DNA of 64,000 nt, from contig JAYQTA010000011.1 in the NCBI GenBank assembly GCA_038147155.1, positions 1-64,000 on the forward strand. The letters are read 5' to 3'. The notes beneath the pieces are model-generated. The model was not told the origin of the DNA. It ran no database searches and worked only from the letters and a program-made list of their open reading frames with translations. Positions 19,597 through 27,785 of this stretch are shown here, in pieces. The translations under genes were made by a program, and so were the position numbers. Position 1 is the stretch's first letter. Every line of letters begins with the position of its first letter. This DNA comes from Australimonas brisbanensis (lineage in GTDB: Bacteria > Chloroflexota > Dehalococcoidia > Lucifugimonadales > Australimonadaceae).

Positions 19597-20040
19597 ATGA
19601 AGATCCCGATGAAGGTGGATTACGGCGTGCGCGCGCTGGTGGACCTGGCCCAGCATGCAGGGGAGGGACGCCCCGTGCGTACCGCGGACATCGCGGGCCG
19701 CCAGTCCATCCCTGAGCCGTACCTGGACCAGGTGCTCACCACCCTCAACAAGTTCGGCTTCATCCGTTCCCGTCGCGGCCCGCAGGGCGGCCACCTGCTG
19801 GCCCGTCCCGCCGGGGAGATCACCCTGGATGAGGTCGTCGCCACCCTGGAGGGACGCAGCGCGCCCCTGGAGTGCATCGAGGACTCCACCGGCTGCGCCA
19901 TGGCTGGGGCCTGCGCCCAGCAGGACATCTGGCGCGATGTGGAGGATGCGGTGCATCACGTCCTGGCCACCACGACCGTGGGCCAACTCGCCTCGCGTCA
20001 GCGCATCCGGCCCGAGCCGCTGGCGGGTATCGGCCGCTAG
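19597..20040 (+). CDS. Rrf2-family transcriptional regulator, probably Fe-S binding
   Basis: This is a 147-aa Rrf2 protein (IscR/CymR/NsrR family): a winged helix at residues 1-80 (KVDYGVRALVDLAQHAG, IPEPYLDQVLTTLNKFG, GPQGGHLLARP) and three cysteines, C93, C100 and C106 (C-x6-C-x5-C), the usual ligand pattern for a [2Fe-2S] cluster. Start ATG 19597, with GGGAGTGAGCC upstream. The next genes are a MoeB-like activator and CysM, so sulfur, cysteine or Fe-S status is the likely signal. Whether it senses through a cluster or directly through the cysteine pathway cannot be decided from sequence. Confidence 0.88.
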   Translation: MKIPMKVDYGVRALVDLAQHAGEGRPVRTADIAGRQSIPEPYLDQVLTTLNKFGFIRSRRGPQGGHLLARPAGEITLDEVVATLEGRSAPLECIEDSTGCAMAGACAQQDIWRDVEDAVHHVLATTTVGQLASRQRIRPEPLAGIGR

Positions 20041-20204
20041 GCGGCTACCCCTTCGGGGGCTCGCGCGCTACCATAGTGCGCCGTTCCTGTGCATCGTCCC
20101 GGTGGGGCGTGCGCATCTGACCATGTACAGCGCCCACGGCCCCGGCGCGGGGGTGTGGGCAGAGCGGAACCGGCCGGGCAGGCCCGGCATTCAGGAGGAG
20201 GGAG

Positions 20205-21050
20205 ATGACCAACGCACTGGGGCTCACGCCCGAGCAGGTCAAGCGGTACAGCCGTCACATCATCATGCCGCAGATCGGCAGCCGTGGGCAGCGCAAGCTC
20301 ATCGACAGCAAGGTGCTGGTGGTGGGCGCGGGCGGCCTGGGCGGCCCGGTGGCCCTCTACCTGGCGCTGGCCGGGGTGGGCACCATCGGCCTGGTGGACT
20401 TCGACACGGTCGATCTGTCCAACCTGCAGCGCCAGGTGCTGCACAACACCGAGACGGTGGGCTTGCCCAAGGTGGTCTCGGCGGTGCAGACGCTGAACCG
20501 CTACAACCCCGACGTGAACGTCGTCACCCACGAGTTCCCCATCAACTCAGACAACGCCATGGACCTGGTGGCGCAGTACGACGTCATCGTGAACGGCGCC
20601 GACAACTTCGCCACCCGTTACCTGGTGAACGATGCGGCCTACCTGAACAACAAGCCGCTGGTGGACGGGTCGATCCTGATCTTCGACGGCCAGGTGACCC
20701 TGTATGAGCCGGGCAAGGGCTGCTACCGGTGCCTGTTCCCGGAGCCCCCGCCCCCGGGCCTGGTGCCCAACTGCTCCGAGGCCGGCGTGCTGGGCGCGCT
20801 CACGGGCATGGTGGGCTCCGTGCAGGCCACCGAGGTGGTCAAGCACATCCTGGGCATCGGCAACACCCTGGTGGGCCGTCTACTGCTGGTGGACGCGCTG
20901 GACATGGAGTTCCGCGTGGTCAAGACCCGGCGCAACCCCAACTGCCCGCTGTGCGGTGAGCACCCCACCGTCACCGAGCTGATCGACTACGAGGTCTTCT
21001 GCGGCCTGGCCCCCGAGCCGGGCGCAGAGGGGGTGGGCGCGGGCCACTAG
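20205..21050 (+). CDS. moeB: MoeB/ThiF-family sulfur-carrier adenylyltransferase
   Basis: It activates the C-terminal glycine of a ubiquitin-like sulfur carrier (MoaD, ThiS or CysO) with ATP. The 281-aa protein has the Rossmann motif GAGGLG (41-46), the DFDTVDLSNLQRQ segment, zinc cysteines C173/C176 and C247/C250, and the candidate catalytic C190 (PNCSEAG). It lacks a C-terminal rhodanese domain. AGGAGGAGGG precedes the ATG. cysM begins 5 bp after the stop. With a CysO-type CysM next door, a role in charging a cysteine-pathway carrier is likely, although molybdopterin or thiamine carriers cannot be excluded. Confidence 0.9.
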   Translation: MTNALGLTPEQVKRYSRHIIMPQIGSRGQRKLIDSKVLVVGAGGLGGPVALYLALAGVGTIGLVDFDTVDLSNLQRQVLHNTETVGLPKVVSAVQTLNRYNPDVNVVTHEFPINSDNAMDLVAQYDVIVNGADNFATRYLVNDAAYLNNKPLVDGSILIFDGQVTLYEPGKGCYRCLFPEPPPPGLVPNCSEAGVLGALTGMVGSVQATEVVKHILGIGNTLVGRLLLVDALDMEFRVVKTRRNPNCPLCGEHPTVTELIDYEVFCGLAPEPGAEGVGAGH

Positions 21051-21055
21051 GCGCG

Positions 21056-22018
21056 ATGCGCCACGGCCCCGCCGCCGCCATGCGCAGCGGGAACTTCATC
21101 GAGTCCATCGGCAACACGCCGCTTGTGGAACTGCCGACCTACAGCCCGCGCCCGGGGGTGCGGATCTTCGCCAAGCTCGAGGGGGCCAACCCCACCGGCT
21201 CGGTGAAGGACCGCATCGCCCGGGCGATGATGCTCGCCGCCCAGGAGGCAGGGGCGCTCACCAAGGAGCGGGCCATCCTGGAGCCCACCTCGGGCAACAC
21301 CGGCATCTCGCTGGCCATGGTGGCCGGGAGTATGGGCTACCGGTTCACCGCAGTGATGCCCGATAACGTGAGCCCGGAGCGCACCGAACTCCTGCGCGCC
21401 TACGGGGCCGAGATCATCTACTCGCCGGGGGCGGAGGGCTCCAACGGCTCCATCGCCATGGCCAAGCGGCTGGTGGAGGCCGAGCCCTCCCGCTACACCA
21501 TGCTCTACCAGTACGGCAACGCGGCGAACCCCGGCGCCCACTACGAGACCACGGGCCCGGAGATCATCCGCGATATGCCCGAGGTCACCCACTTCGTGGC
21601 GGGCCTGGGCACCGGTGGCACCCTCATGGGCACGGGCCGCCGGCTCAAGGAGCACAACCCGGCGGTGAAGATCATCGCTGCCGCCCCCGCACCCGACGAT
21701 GCGATCCAGGGCCTGCGGGCGCTGGAGGAGGGGTTCATCCCCCCCATCCTGGACCTGGACAAGCTGGACGCGCGATTGATGGTGGGGGGTGAGGAGTCCT
21801 TCCGCATGACGGCGTCCTTGCTGCGCCGGGAGGGCGTGTTCGCAGGTGTATCATCGGGAGCGGTGCTGGCTGCCGCCGTGCGTGTGGCCTCGCGTCTGGA
21901 GGAGGGCAACATCGTGTGCCTGTTCGCCGACGGAGGCTGGAAGTACCTGAGCACCGGTCTGTGGACCCGCGACTACAAGGAGCTGGAAGGCTCCATCGAG
22001 GGCAAGATCTGGTGGTGA
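21056..22018 (+). CDS. cysM: CysM, cysteine synthase of the O-phosphoserine/sulfur-carrier type
   Basis: This is a PLP fold-type II enzyme of 320 aa. The PLP lysine is K51 in NPTGSVKDR, and the substrate loop TSGNTGISLAM is present. Its sequence follows mycobacterial CysM closely in several places (MLYQYGNAANP, THFVAGLGTGGTLMGTGR, ADGGWKYLSTG, and a C-terminal LEGSIEGKIWW tail). In mycobacteria CysM uses O-phosphoserine and a thiocarboxylated CysO. The assignment of substrate here is by similarity. A second ATG at 21080 is possible. The stop overlaps the next gene's GTG. Confidence 0.9.
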   Translation: MRHGPAAAMRSGNFIESIGNTPLVELPTYSPRPGVRIFAKLEGANPTGSVKDRIARAMMLAAQEAGALTKERAILEPTSGNTGISLAMVAGSMGYRFTAVMPDNVSPERTELLRAYGAEIIYSPGAEGSNGSIAMAKRLVEAEPSRYTMLYQYGNAANPGAHYETTGPEIIRDMPEVTHFVAGLGTGGTLMGTGRRLKEHNPAVKIIAAAPAPDDAIQGLRALEEGFIPPILDLDKLDARLMVGGEESFRMTASLLRREGVFAGVSSGAVLAAAVRVASRLEEGNIVCLFADGGWKYLSTGLWTRDYKELEGSIEGKIWW

Positions 22019-22722
22019 ACCCCACGGAGCCCAACCGCCGGACCCAGGCCCGCCCAGCGCCCGCCTGGACGGTGGGGCTCCTGTGCCCGCCCCGCGGCCC
22101 CGCGCCTGCACTGGTGCGCGCGCTGGATCAGGAGGCGGTGCCCTACGAGGTGCAGGACGATGCGGCCTCGCCTGCGGGCGAGGCGTCCCCGGCGCTCGAC
22201 GTGCTCCTGGTGGACGCCACCCTGTCCGACCGGCGCGGAGCCGAGGCGCTGACGCGGCGCGCCGCGGGCATGGACGCCCCGGTGCTGGTGGCGCTCTCTG
22301 CCGAGCACCTGGACGGGCCCGCGCTGCGGTTGCAGGCGGCGGACGTCATCATCGCGCCCTGGCACAGGGGTGAGCTGGCGCTGCGTGTGGAGCGTCTGCT
22401 CGATGCTGCCGAGCCCGCCGATGAGCCGGGGGTGATTCGCGCCGAGGGGTTGGTCATCGACACCAACCGGTACGACGTGTACGTGGATGGGCGTCAGGTG
22501 ATGCTCACCTTCAAGGAGTACGAGTTGCTCAAGCTCCTGGTGGCCAATCCCGGCCGGGTCTACTCGCGGGAGGCGCTGCTGGAGCAGGTGTGGGGGTATC
22601 AGTACTTCGGCGGCACGCGCACGGTGGATGTGCACGTGCGCCGGCTGCGCGCTAAGATAGAGGACGCGCAGCGAACCTTCATCGAGACGGTTTGGAACGT
22701 CGGCTACCGCTTCCGCGGGTAG
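22015..22722 (+). CDS. Atypical response regulator with OmpR-type DNA-binding domain
   Basis: This is a 235-aa protein. The C-terminal winged helix (about 140-235) is a clear OmpR/PhoB DNA-binding domain (VMLTFKEYELLKLLVANPGR, YSREALLEQVWGY, RTVDVHVRRLRAKI, TVWNVGYRFRG). The N-terminal domain has receiver-like length and an LLVDAT strand, but I cannot find the acidic pair, and the lysine strand reads IIAPWH rather than a KP motif. It is likely a phosphorylation-independent, degenerate receiver. The GTG start overlaps the cysM stop (GTGA). No histidine kinase gene is near. Confidence 0.82.
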   Translation: MNPTEPNRRTQARPAPAWTVGLLCPPRGPAPALVRALDQEAVPYEVQDDAASPAGEASPALDVLLVDATLSDRRGAEALTRRAAGMDAPVLVALSAEHLDGPALRLQAADVIIAPWHRGELALRVERLLDAAEPADEPGVIRAEGLVIDTNRYDVYVDGRQVMLTFKEYELLKLLVANPGRVYSREALLEQVWGYQYFGGTRTVDVHVRRLRAKIEDAQRTFIETVWNVGYRFRG

Positions 22723-22742
22723 CCTCTTACGCGAGATAAGAC

Positions 22743-22958
22743 ATGCCGCTGTACGAGTACCGCTGTCCGTCCTGCACCGAGCGTTTCGAGCGCCTCCAGC
22801 CCATGAGTGCGGCGATGGCCTCGCCCTGCCCCGCGTGCGGGGCCCCGGCTCCGCGCGTCCTCTCCCTCACCGCGGCGCGCGTGGGCGCCGGCGTGGGTGC
22901 GGGGGATGCCCCGGCCGCGGGGGGCGGCTGCTGTGGCGGTGGCTGCGCCTGCTGCTAG
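22743..22958 (+). CDS. FmdB-type zinc ribbon protein
   Basis: This is a 71-aa protein with the FmdB ribbon MPLYEYRCPSC...SPCPACGAPAPR (two CxxC knuckles) and a Gly/Cys-rich tail ending GGGCCGGGCACC. Homologues are common near formamidase and methanol-related genes and in many other contexts; the function is not settled. The cysteine-rich tail suggests extra metal binding. Confidence 0.85.
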   Translation: MPLYEYRCPSCTERFERLQPMSAAMASPCPACGAPAPRVLSLTAARVGAGVGAGDAPAAGGGCCGGGCACC

Positions 22959-22982
22959 CGCGCCCCCCGCGCTCGGCGAGCC

Positions 22983-23666
22983 CTAGGAGGTCTCGGAGAG
23001 CACCGTGATGGCGCGTCCTGCGACGAACGCCACCACAGCCTCGGCCACCGTGGCCAGGCCGATGAGCAGGGTGATGTCCTGCCAGAAACCGAAGGGGAAC
23101 ACCCGCACCAGGTAGGCGGAGGAGGGGAATGACCAGTTCCCCCGGGGGAAGCCGATCTGGTGGAAGAGGGTGAAGAGCGGGTCGAAGGCCACCAGGCTCA
23201 CCACGCCCACCGTCCCGATGACCACCACGGTCAGAACTCCCGCGCGGCGCAGCCAGCTCGCAAGCGTGGGCCACAGCGCCTCGCGCCGCCAGCGCCACGC
23301 CGCAGCGACGGCGGCCAGCACCAGCACGGCCATGGCCTCCTGCAGGCGGAAGGTGCGGCCGAAGACGACCTTCACGTCGTGCATGTGCGAAGCCTCGTCG
23401 GGGCCGAACAGGTCGGTCTCCACGCCCGCCACCTTGGCGCTGACGGCAAGGGGTTCGGTGTTCGAGGAGAGGTAGTCCTGCACCTGCTGGGCGACGGTGC
23501 GCAGCGCCTCGGGCGGGATGGCGGTGCGCTGGCTCACCTTGTGGCGCTCGAAGAGGCTCTCCCACAGGTCCAGGTTCCCCGCCGCAACCCGCACGTTGGT
23601 GGTCACCAGCAGCAGCCCCACGGCCACCGGCACCACCCAGCCTAGCACCACCCACGTTCTGCTCAC
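22983..23666 (-). CDS. DUF1461/TIGR01906 integral membrane protein (Lit-like)
   Basis: This is a 227-aa protein with about four membrane segments (3-22, 110-125, 142-162, 198-218) and a large outer loop. Conserved family residues are present: E91-x2-H94-M-x-D97 (DEASHMHDVK) and H169 (LFTLFHQIGF), plus GNWSF. DUF1461 includes the lipoprotein intramolecular transacylase Lit of Firmicutes, whose two histidines have similar spacing. A lipoprotein acyl-transfer role is therefore possible. The N-terminal half is more divergent and the phylum differs, so I do not assign the name. Start GTG 23666, with CAGGAGCGTGCC upstream. Confidence 0.72.
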   Translation of the reverse strand: MSRTWVVLGWVVPVAVGLLLVTTNVRVAAGNLDLWESLFERHKVSQRTAIPPEALRTVAQQVQDYLSSNTEPLAVSAKVAGVETDLFGPDEASHMHDVKVVFGRTFRLQEAMAVLVLAAVAAAWRWRREALWPTLASWLRRAGVLTVVVIGTVGVVSLVAFDPLFTLFHQIGFPRGNWSFPSSAYLVRVFPFGFWQDITLLIGLATVAEAVVAFVAGRAITVLSETS

Positions 23667-23703
23667 GGCACGCTCCTGAAGGCCATGATAGCCCAGCGGC
23701 TCC

Positions 23704-23709
23704 TATACT
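23704..23709 (+). promoter_or_regulatory. Candidate mazG -10
   Basis: TATACT lies 38 bp before the mazG ATG, with no clear -35. Confidence 0.35.
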
Positions 23710-23747
23710 GGCCTCGTCCGGCACAGCCCGCCGAGGAGGCCCCTGCC

Positions 23748-24545
23748 ATGCCCATCCCGCCGCGCCCGTCCGGCTTCGAGACGCTCCTGGAGACGATGCG
23801 CCGTCTGCGCAGCCCCGAGGGGGGCTGCCCCTGGGACCTGGAGCAGACCCACGCCTCGCTGCGGGATACGCTCATCGAGGAGAGTTACGAGGCGCTGGAG
23901 GCGCTGGACGGAGACGAACCGGCCGCGCTGGTGGAGGAGCTGGGCGATCTGCTGCTGCAGATCATCTTCCACGCGCAGATCGGCGCCGACGAGGGCGCTT
24001 TCGACATCGCCGATGTGGTCGCCCACCTGAACGAGAAGCTGATCCGGCGCCACCCCCACGTGTTCGGGGAGGGCGCGGCGGCCACCGCCACCGAAGTGAC
24101 GGGCCAGTGGGAGCGCATCAAGGCCGCCGAGCGCGTGGGGAAGGGGCAGGGGGAGCGTTCCATGCTGGACGGGGTGCCGCGAGCCATGCCCGCGCTGGGG
24201 TACGCGGGGGCCGTGCTGGCGCGTGCCCGGCGGGCGGGGTTCGACTGGGACGGGGACCAGGGAGCCTTCGCCAAGGTGGCCGAGGAGGCCGCGGAGCTGC
24301 GGGATGCCCCGGAGGGCGAGGAGCGCGAGCGCGAGTTCGGCGACCTGCTGCAGGCGCTGGTGGGCGCGGGGCTGCGGATGGGGCTGGACGCCGAGCAGGC
24401 GCTGCGCGGTGCCAACGCGCGCTTCGCCACCCGCTTCGCCCGGATGGAGCGCGGGCTGCGGGAGCGGGGCGAGGAGTTGGCGAGCCTGCCCGAGGCCGAG
24501 CGCCTCGCCCGCTGGGAGGAGGCGAAGGCCGCCCCGGACGCCTGA
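23748..24545 (+). CDS. mazG: Nucleoside triphosphate pyrophosphohydrolase MazG
   Basis: It hydrolyses NTPs and dNTPs to monophosphates. The 265-aa protein has two MazG repeats: the N-terminal one (GGCPWDLEQTHASLRDTLIE, EESYEALEAL, EELGDLLLQIIFHAQI) carries the acidic metal-binding residues, and the C-terminal one (FAKVAEEAAELRDAPE, EREFGDLLQALV) is also conserved. I chose ATG at 23748 because GAGGAGG lies 8 bp upstream; the longer frame begins inside the promoter. Confidence 0.93.
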   Translation: MPIPPRPSGFETLLETMRRLRSPEGGCPWDLEQTHASLRDTLIEESYEALEALDGDEPAALVEELGDLLLQIIFHAQIGADEGAFDIADVVAHLNEKLIRRHPHVFGEGAAATATEVTGQWERIKAAERVGKGQGERSMLDGVPRAMPALGYAGAVLARARRAGFDWDGDQGAFAKVAEEAAELRDAPEGEEREREFGDLLQALVGAGLRMGLDAEQALRGANARFATRFARMERGLRERGEELASLPEAERLARWEEAKAAPDA

Positions 24546-24616
24546 CCAAACCGGTGTGCCCACTGGCGCGTAGCCCCGTTGTGCATGCGGGGAGGGTGCC
24601 CCTCTCCTCGGTGCGC

Positions 24617-24625
24617 TGCTACCCT
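24617..24625 (+). promoter_or_regulatory. Extended -10 for the ABC operon
   Basis: TGCTACCCT lies 35 bp before the first gene of the three-gene ABC operon and has no clear -35. Confidence 0.4.
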
Positions 24626-24659
24626 AGGCCCCCGTCAACCCGACACCGGAGAACCGTCC

Positions 24660-25895
24660 ATGCACAGAATCCTCCTGCTGCTCACTGTCCTCGCAACCCT
24701 CGTCCTCCCCTCGGCCATCGCCTCTGCCCAGAGCGCGGGCGAGGTGCTGCTGGACGCTCCCGTGCGGGCGCTGGAGATGGGTGAGCTGGAGAAGCGGGTG
24801 AGCCTGGACATCCGCCTTCAGAACCAGACCGACGAGCGCATCGTGGTCAAGCTGGTGCTGGAGGACATCCCAACCGGCTGGGATGTGGGCGTTTGGGGCC
24901 GGTTCTTCGACTTCAAGATCTCCCAGCTGGTGGTGGACGCCAAGGGCGTTGACCCGGTGGAGCGGCCCACGATCCGTGCGGACATCCCCGACGCGCGCCC
25001 TGCTGCAGGCGACTACGCCTTCACCCTCAAGGTCACCTCCCTGGACGAGGCGGTGGTCTACGACCAGGCGCGGTTCGTCATCACCGTGCCCCCGGCGCGG
25101 GCCCAGGGCGCCGCCGCAGTGAACCTCTCCTCCACCTTCCCCGAGCTCAAGGGTCCCTCCACTTCCCAGTTCTCCTTCGAGGTGCTGGTGAACAACGAGA
25201 CGGGGGACACCAACTCCTTCGACCTGGCCGGTGAGGTGTTCGACGAGCAGGGCACCCCGCTCAGCGGCTGGGACATCGGCTTCTCACCCACCTTCGGGGA
25301 GCAGAAGCTCATCGGCGCGGTGAGCGTGGATCAGGGCCTCGCCGAGCGCGTGGACGTGCTGGTGACGCCTGCGCTCACCGCGGCGCCCGGTAACTACACC
25401 ATCGTGGTCAGCGCCTCGGGCGCTGGCGTGGCCGACGACACGCCCCTGCGGCTCATCCTCACGGGCCGGGCCGACCTGTTCGCCTCCACGGACACCGGCC
25501 GCCTCTCCCTGGACGCCAAGGCCGGGGGAGAGGGGCGCACGGTGCTGCGCCTCACCAATATCGGCACGGCAGACCTGTCCGCCGTGCGGTTGCAGGCCGA
25601 CCGGCCCACGGGCTGGCAGGTGACGTTCCTGGATGGGTCCACGGCCATCACGTCCATCCCCTCGCTGCCCTCCGGCTTCGAGTCGGACATTGGCGTGCTG
25701 ATTGAGCCGCCGGGTGATGCGATCCCCGGTGACTACCAGATCACGCTGCGCGCCACGGGGGCGGGCACCTCGGACGCCATCGACCTGCGCGTGACGGTGA
25801 GCAAGTCCACCATCTGGGGGTGGCTGGGCATCGTGCTGGTGCTGGCGGTGGTGGGCGGCCTGGTGGGCCTGTTCGTCCGGCTGGGGCGCCGATGA
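24660..25895 (+). CDS. Secreted membrane-anchored NEW3-type protein, ABC operon partner
   Basis: This is a 411-aa protein with a signal peptide (about 1-24, LLLLTVLATLVLPSAIASAQ), several beta-sandwich repeats of the NEW3/COG1470 kind with PTGWDV and PTGWQV motifs, and a C-terminal membrane anchor (WGWLGIVLVLAVVGGLVGLF) followed by basic residues. It is probably exposed on the outer face and works with the ABC ATPase and permease that follow; its stop overlaps the next start in ATGA. The substrate is not known. Start ATG 24660, with CCGGAGAA upstream. Confidence 0.75.
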   Translation: MHRILLLLTVLATLVLPSAIASAQSAGEVLLDAPVRALEMGELEKRVSLDIRLQNQTDERIVVKLVLEDIPTGWDVGVWGRFFDFKISQLVVDAKGVDPVERPTIRADIPDARPAAGDYAFTLKVTSLDEAVVYDQARFVITVPPARAQGAAAVNLSSTFPELKGPSTSQFSFEVLVNNETGDTNSFDLAGEVFDEQGTPLSGWDIGFSPTFGEQKLIGAVSVDQGLAERVDVLVTPALTAAPGNYTIVVSASGAGVADDTPLRLILTGRADLFASTDTGRLSLDAKAGGEGRTVLRLTNIGTADLSAVRLQADRPTGWQVTFLDGSTAITSIPSLPSGFESDIGVLIEPPGDAIPGDYQITLRATGAGTSDAIDLRVTVSKSTIWGWLGIVLVLAVVGGLVGLFVRLGRR

Positions 25896-26830
25896 CCGAG
25901 CCCATCATCAGGGCCTCGGGTCTGACCAAGGCCTACGGTGGCTTCACCGCCGTGGACGGGCTGGACCTGGCCGTGCAGGAGGGGGAGGTGTACGGCTTCC
26001 TGGGCCCCAACGGCTCGGGCAAGTCCACCACCATCCTCATGCTCCTGGGGCTCACCGAGCCCACGGGCGGGAACGTGCGCGTGTGTGGGCACGACCCGGC
26101 GCGCGAGCCCCTGGCCGTCAAGCGCCAGGTGGGATACCTGCCGGAGTCGGTGGGGCTGTACACCGACATGACGGGCCGCCAGAACCTGCGCTACACCGCC
26201 GAGCTCAACCGCATCCCGCGCCCCGAGGCGGACGCGCGTATCGAGCGCCTGCTGGAGACGGTGGAGCTGACGGCGGCGGCCGACGTGCCCGCGGGCCACT
26301 ACTCGCGCGGCATGCGCCAGCGCCTGGGGCTGGCCGACGTGCTCCTCAAGGAGCCGCGCCTGGTGATCCTGGACGACCCGACGCTGGGCCTGGACCCGGC
26401 GGGCATCCAGTGGTTGCTCGCCATGATCCACGACCTGTCCGCCAGCCAGGGCATCACCGTCCTCCTCTCCTCCCACGCGTTGGTGGAGGTGCAGCGCATC
26501 TGCTCGCGGGTGGGCATCATGAGCCACGGCAAGATGGTGCTCCAGGGCACGGTGGCCGACCTGCTGCGCGACCGCAGCGGCGGCTACCAGGTGAGCCTGG
26601 AGGTGGAGGTATCCACCCCCGGCCTGCGGGAGGCGCTGGCCCGCCTGCCCGGCGTGAGCGGGGTGGAGGCGGAGGGGGAGCGCTACACCCTGACCGCCAC
26701 GACAGACCTGCGCGCCGAGGCCGCCGCCGCCGCGGTGGGTGCCGGAGCCCGGCTGGTGGGCCTGCACGCGCAGGACCGCACGCTGGAGGAGATCTACCTG
26801 CGCTACTTCCACCAGGGGGATGCGGCATGA
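25892..26830 (+). CDS. ABC transporter ATP-binding protein
   Basis: This is a 312-aa ATPase of the NosF/Nat class. It has Walker A GPNGSGKST, the Q-loop segment VGYLPESVGLY, the signature YSRGMRQRLGLA, Walker B VILDDPTLGLDP and switch H SSHALVEV, then a C-terminal regulatory extension. The residue after the Walker B aspartate, normally the catalytic glutamate, is aspartate here (LDDP). Some related exporters share this, and it may slow hydrolysis. It is coupled to both neighbours by ATGA overlaps. Confidence 0.9.
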   Translation: MTEPIIRASGLTKAYGGFTAVDGLDLAVQEGEVYGFLGPNGSGKSTTILMLLGLTEPTGGNVRVCGHDPAREPLAVKRQVGYLPESVGLYTDMTGRQNLRYTAELNRIPRPEADARIERLLETVELTAAADVPAGHYSRGMRQRLGLADVLLKEPRLVILDDPTLGLDPAGIQWLLAMIHDLSASQGITVLLSSHALVEVQRICSRVGIMSHGKMVLQGTVADLLRDRSGGYQVSLEVEVSTPGLREALARLPGVSGVEAEGERYTLTATTDLRAEAAAAAVGAGARLVGLHAQDRTLEEIYLRYFHQGDAA

Positions 26831-27756
26831 GCGCGGTCTTCTGGAAGGAGCTCGCCGACCACTTGGGCCGCCGGCGCTTCCTGCTCACCCTCTCGCTGTT
26901 GGCGCTGGGGCTGGTGTGGGGAACGTTCGTTGTGGTGCGGGAGGTGGAGCCCAACGTCCTGTCCATCAGCGAGTTCGTATTCCTCGCCGTGTTCACGGCC
27001 AACTCCGGCGTGCTTCCCTCGCTCCTGTTCTTCCTGAGCTTCTTCGGCCCCATCATCGGCATCACCCTGGGGTTCGACGCCATCAACTCCGAGCGCACCT
27101 CGGGAACCCTCTCGCGGGTGCTGGCGCAGCCGGTCTACCGGGACGCCGTGTTCAACGGCAAGCTGGCGGCCGGTATCGTCACGCTCTTCCTGCTGGTGTC
27201 CAGCCTCATGGTGTCCATGGTGGGTATCACCATGTTCCGCCTGGGCATGGCGCCGGGGGCCGATGAACTGCTGCGGCTGGTGGGCTTCGGGTTGGTGACC
27301 ACCGTCTACCTGGCCTTCTGGCTGGCTCTAGCCATGACCGCCTCGGTGCTGCTGCGCAACACCGTCGCCTCGGCGCTGGTGTCCATCGCCGCGTGGCTGG
27401 TGGCGGGCTTCCTCATCACCGTCAGCGCCTCGGCCATCGCCGACATCGCTGTGCCCAGGGTGGAGACCAGCGAGCAGGCCCTCACCCACTACCAGGTCTC
27501 CTCCTGGATCGGGCGCCTCTCGCCCTCTCAGCTCTACTCCGAGGCCACGGGCATCCTGCTCGATCCGATCGGCGGGCGGGCCGTCACCCCGCTCCAGCTG
27601 GCCCCGGATCGCCTCGACGGTCTGCTGGCCACCCCCGTGCCCGCGGGCCAATCGCTCCAGCTGGTCTGGCCGCACATCGTGGTGCTGCTGGCGCTGGCAT
27701 CGGTGCTGGTGGGTGGGGCGTACGTGCGCTTCATGCGTGAGGAGATCCGCTCCTAG
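26827..27756 (+). CDS. ABC transporter permease (ABC-2 type)
   Basis: This is a 309-aa membrane protein with about six transmembrane segments. A cytoplasmic loop with GFDAINSERTSGTLSRVLAQPVYR is typical of ABC-2/NosY permeases. It ends the operon with the ATPase and the secreted NEW3 protein. The operon resembles exporters or maturation systems for surface components, but cargo cannot be named from sequence. Confidence 0.85.
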   Translation: MSAVFWKELADHLGRRRFLLTLSLLALGLVWGTFVVVREVEPNVLSISEFVFLAVFTANSGVLPSLLFFLSFFGPIIGITLGFDAINSERTSGTLSRVLAQPVYRDAVFNGKLAAGIVTLFLLVSSLMVSMVGITMFRLGMAPGADELLRLVGFGLVTTVYLAFWLALAMTASVLLRNTVASALVSIAAWLVAGFLITVSASAIADIAVPRVETSEQALTHYQVSSWIGRLSPSQLYSEATGILLDPIGGRAVTPLQLAPDRLDGLLATPVPAGQSLQLVWPHIVVLLALASVLVGGAYVRFMREEIRS

Positions 27757-27770
27757 AGCCCGGTTCGCGC

Positions 27771-27779
27771 TGGTAGACT
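27771..27779 (+). promoter_or_regulatory. dgt extended -10, leaderless arrangement
   Basis: TGGTAGACT ends 6 bases before the dgt ATG, leaving no room for a ribosome binding site. Confidence 0.55.
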
Positions 27780-27785
27780 TGCCCC

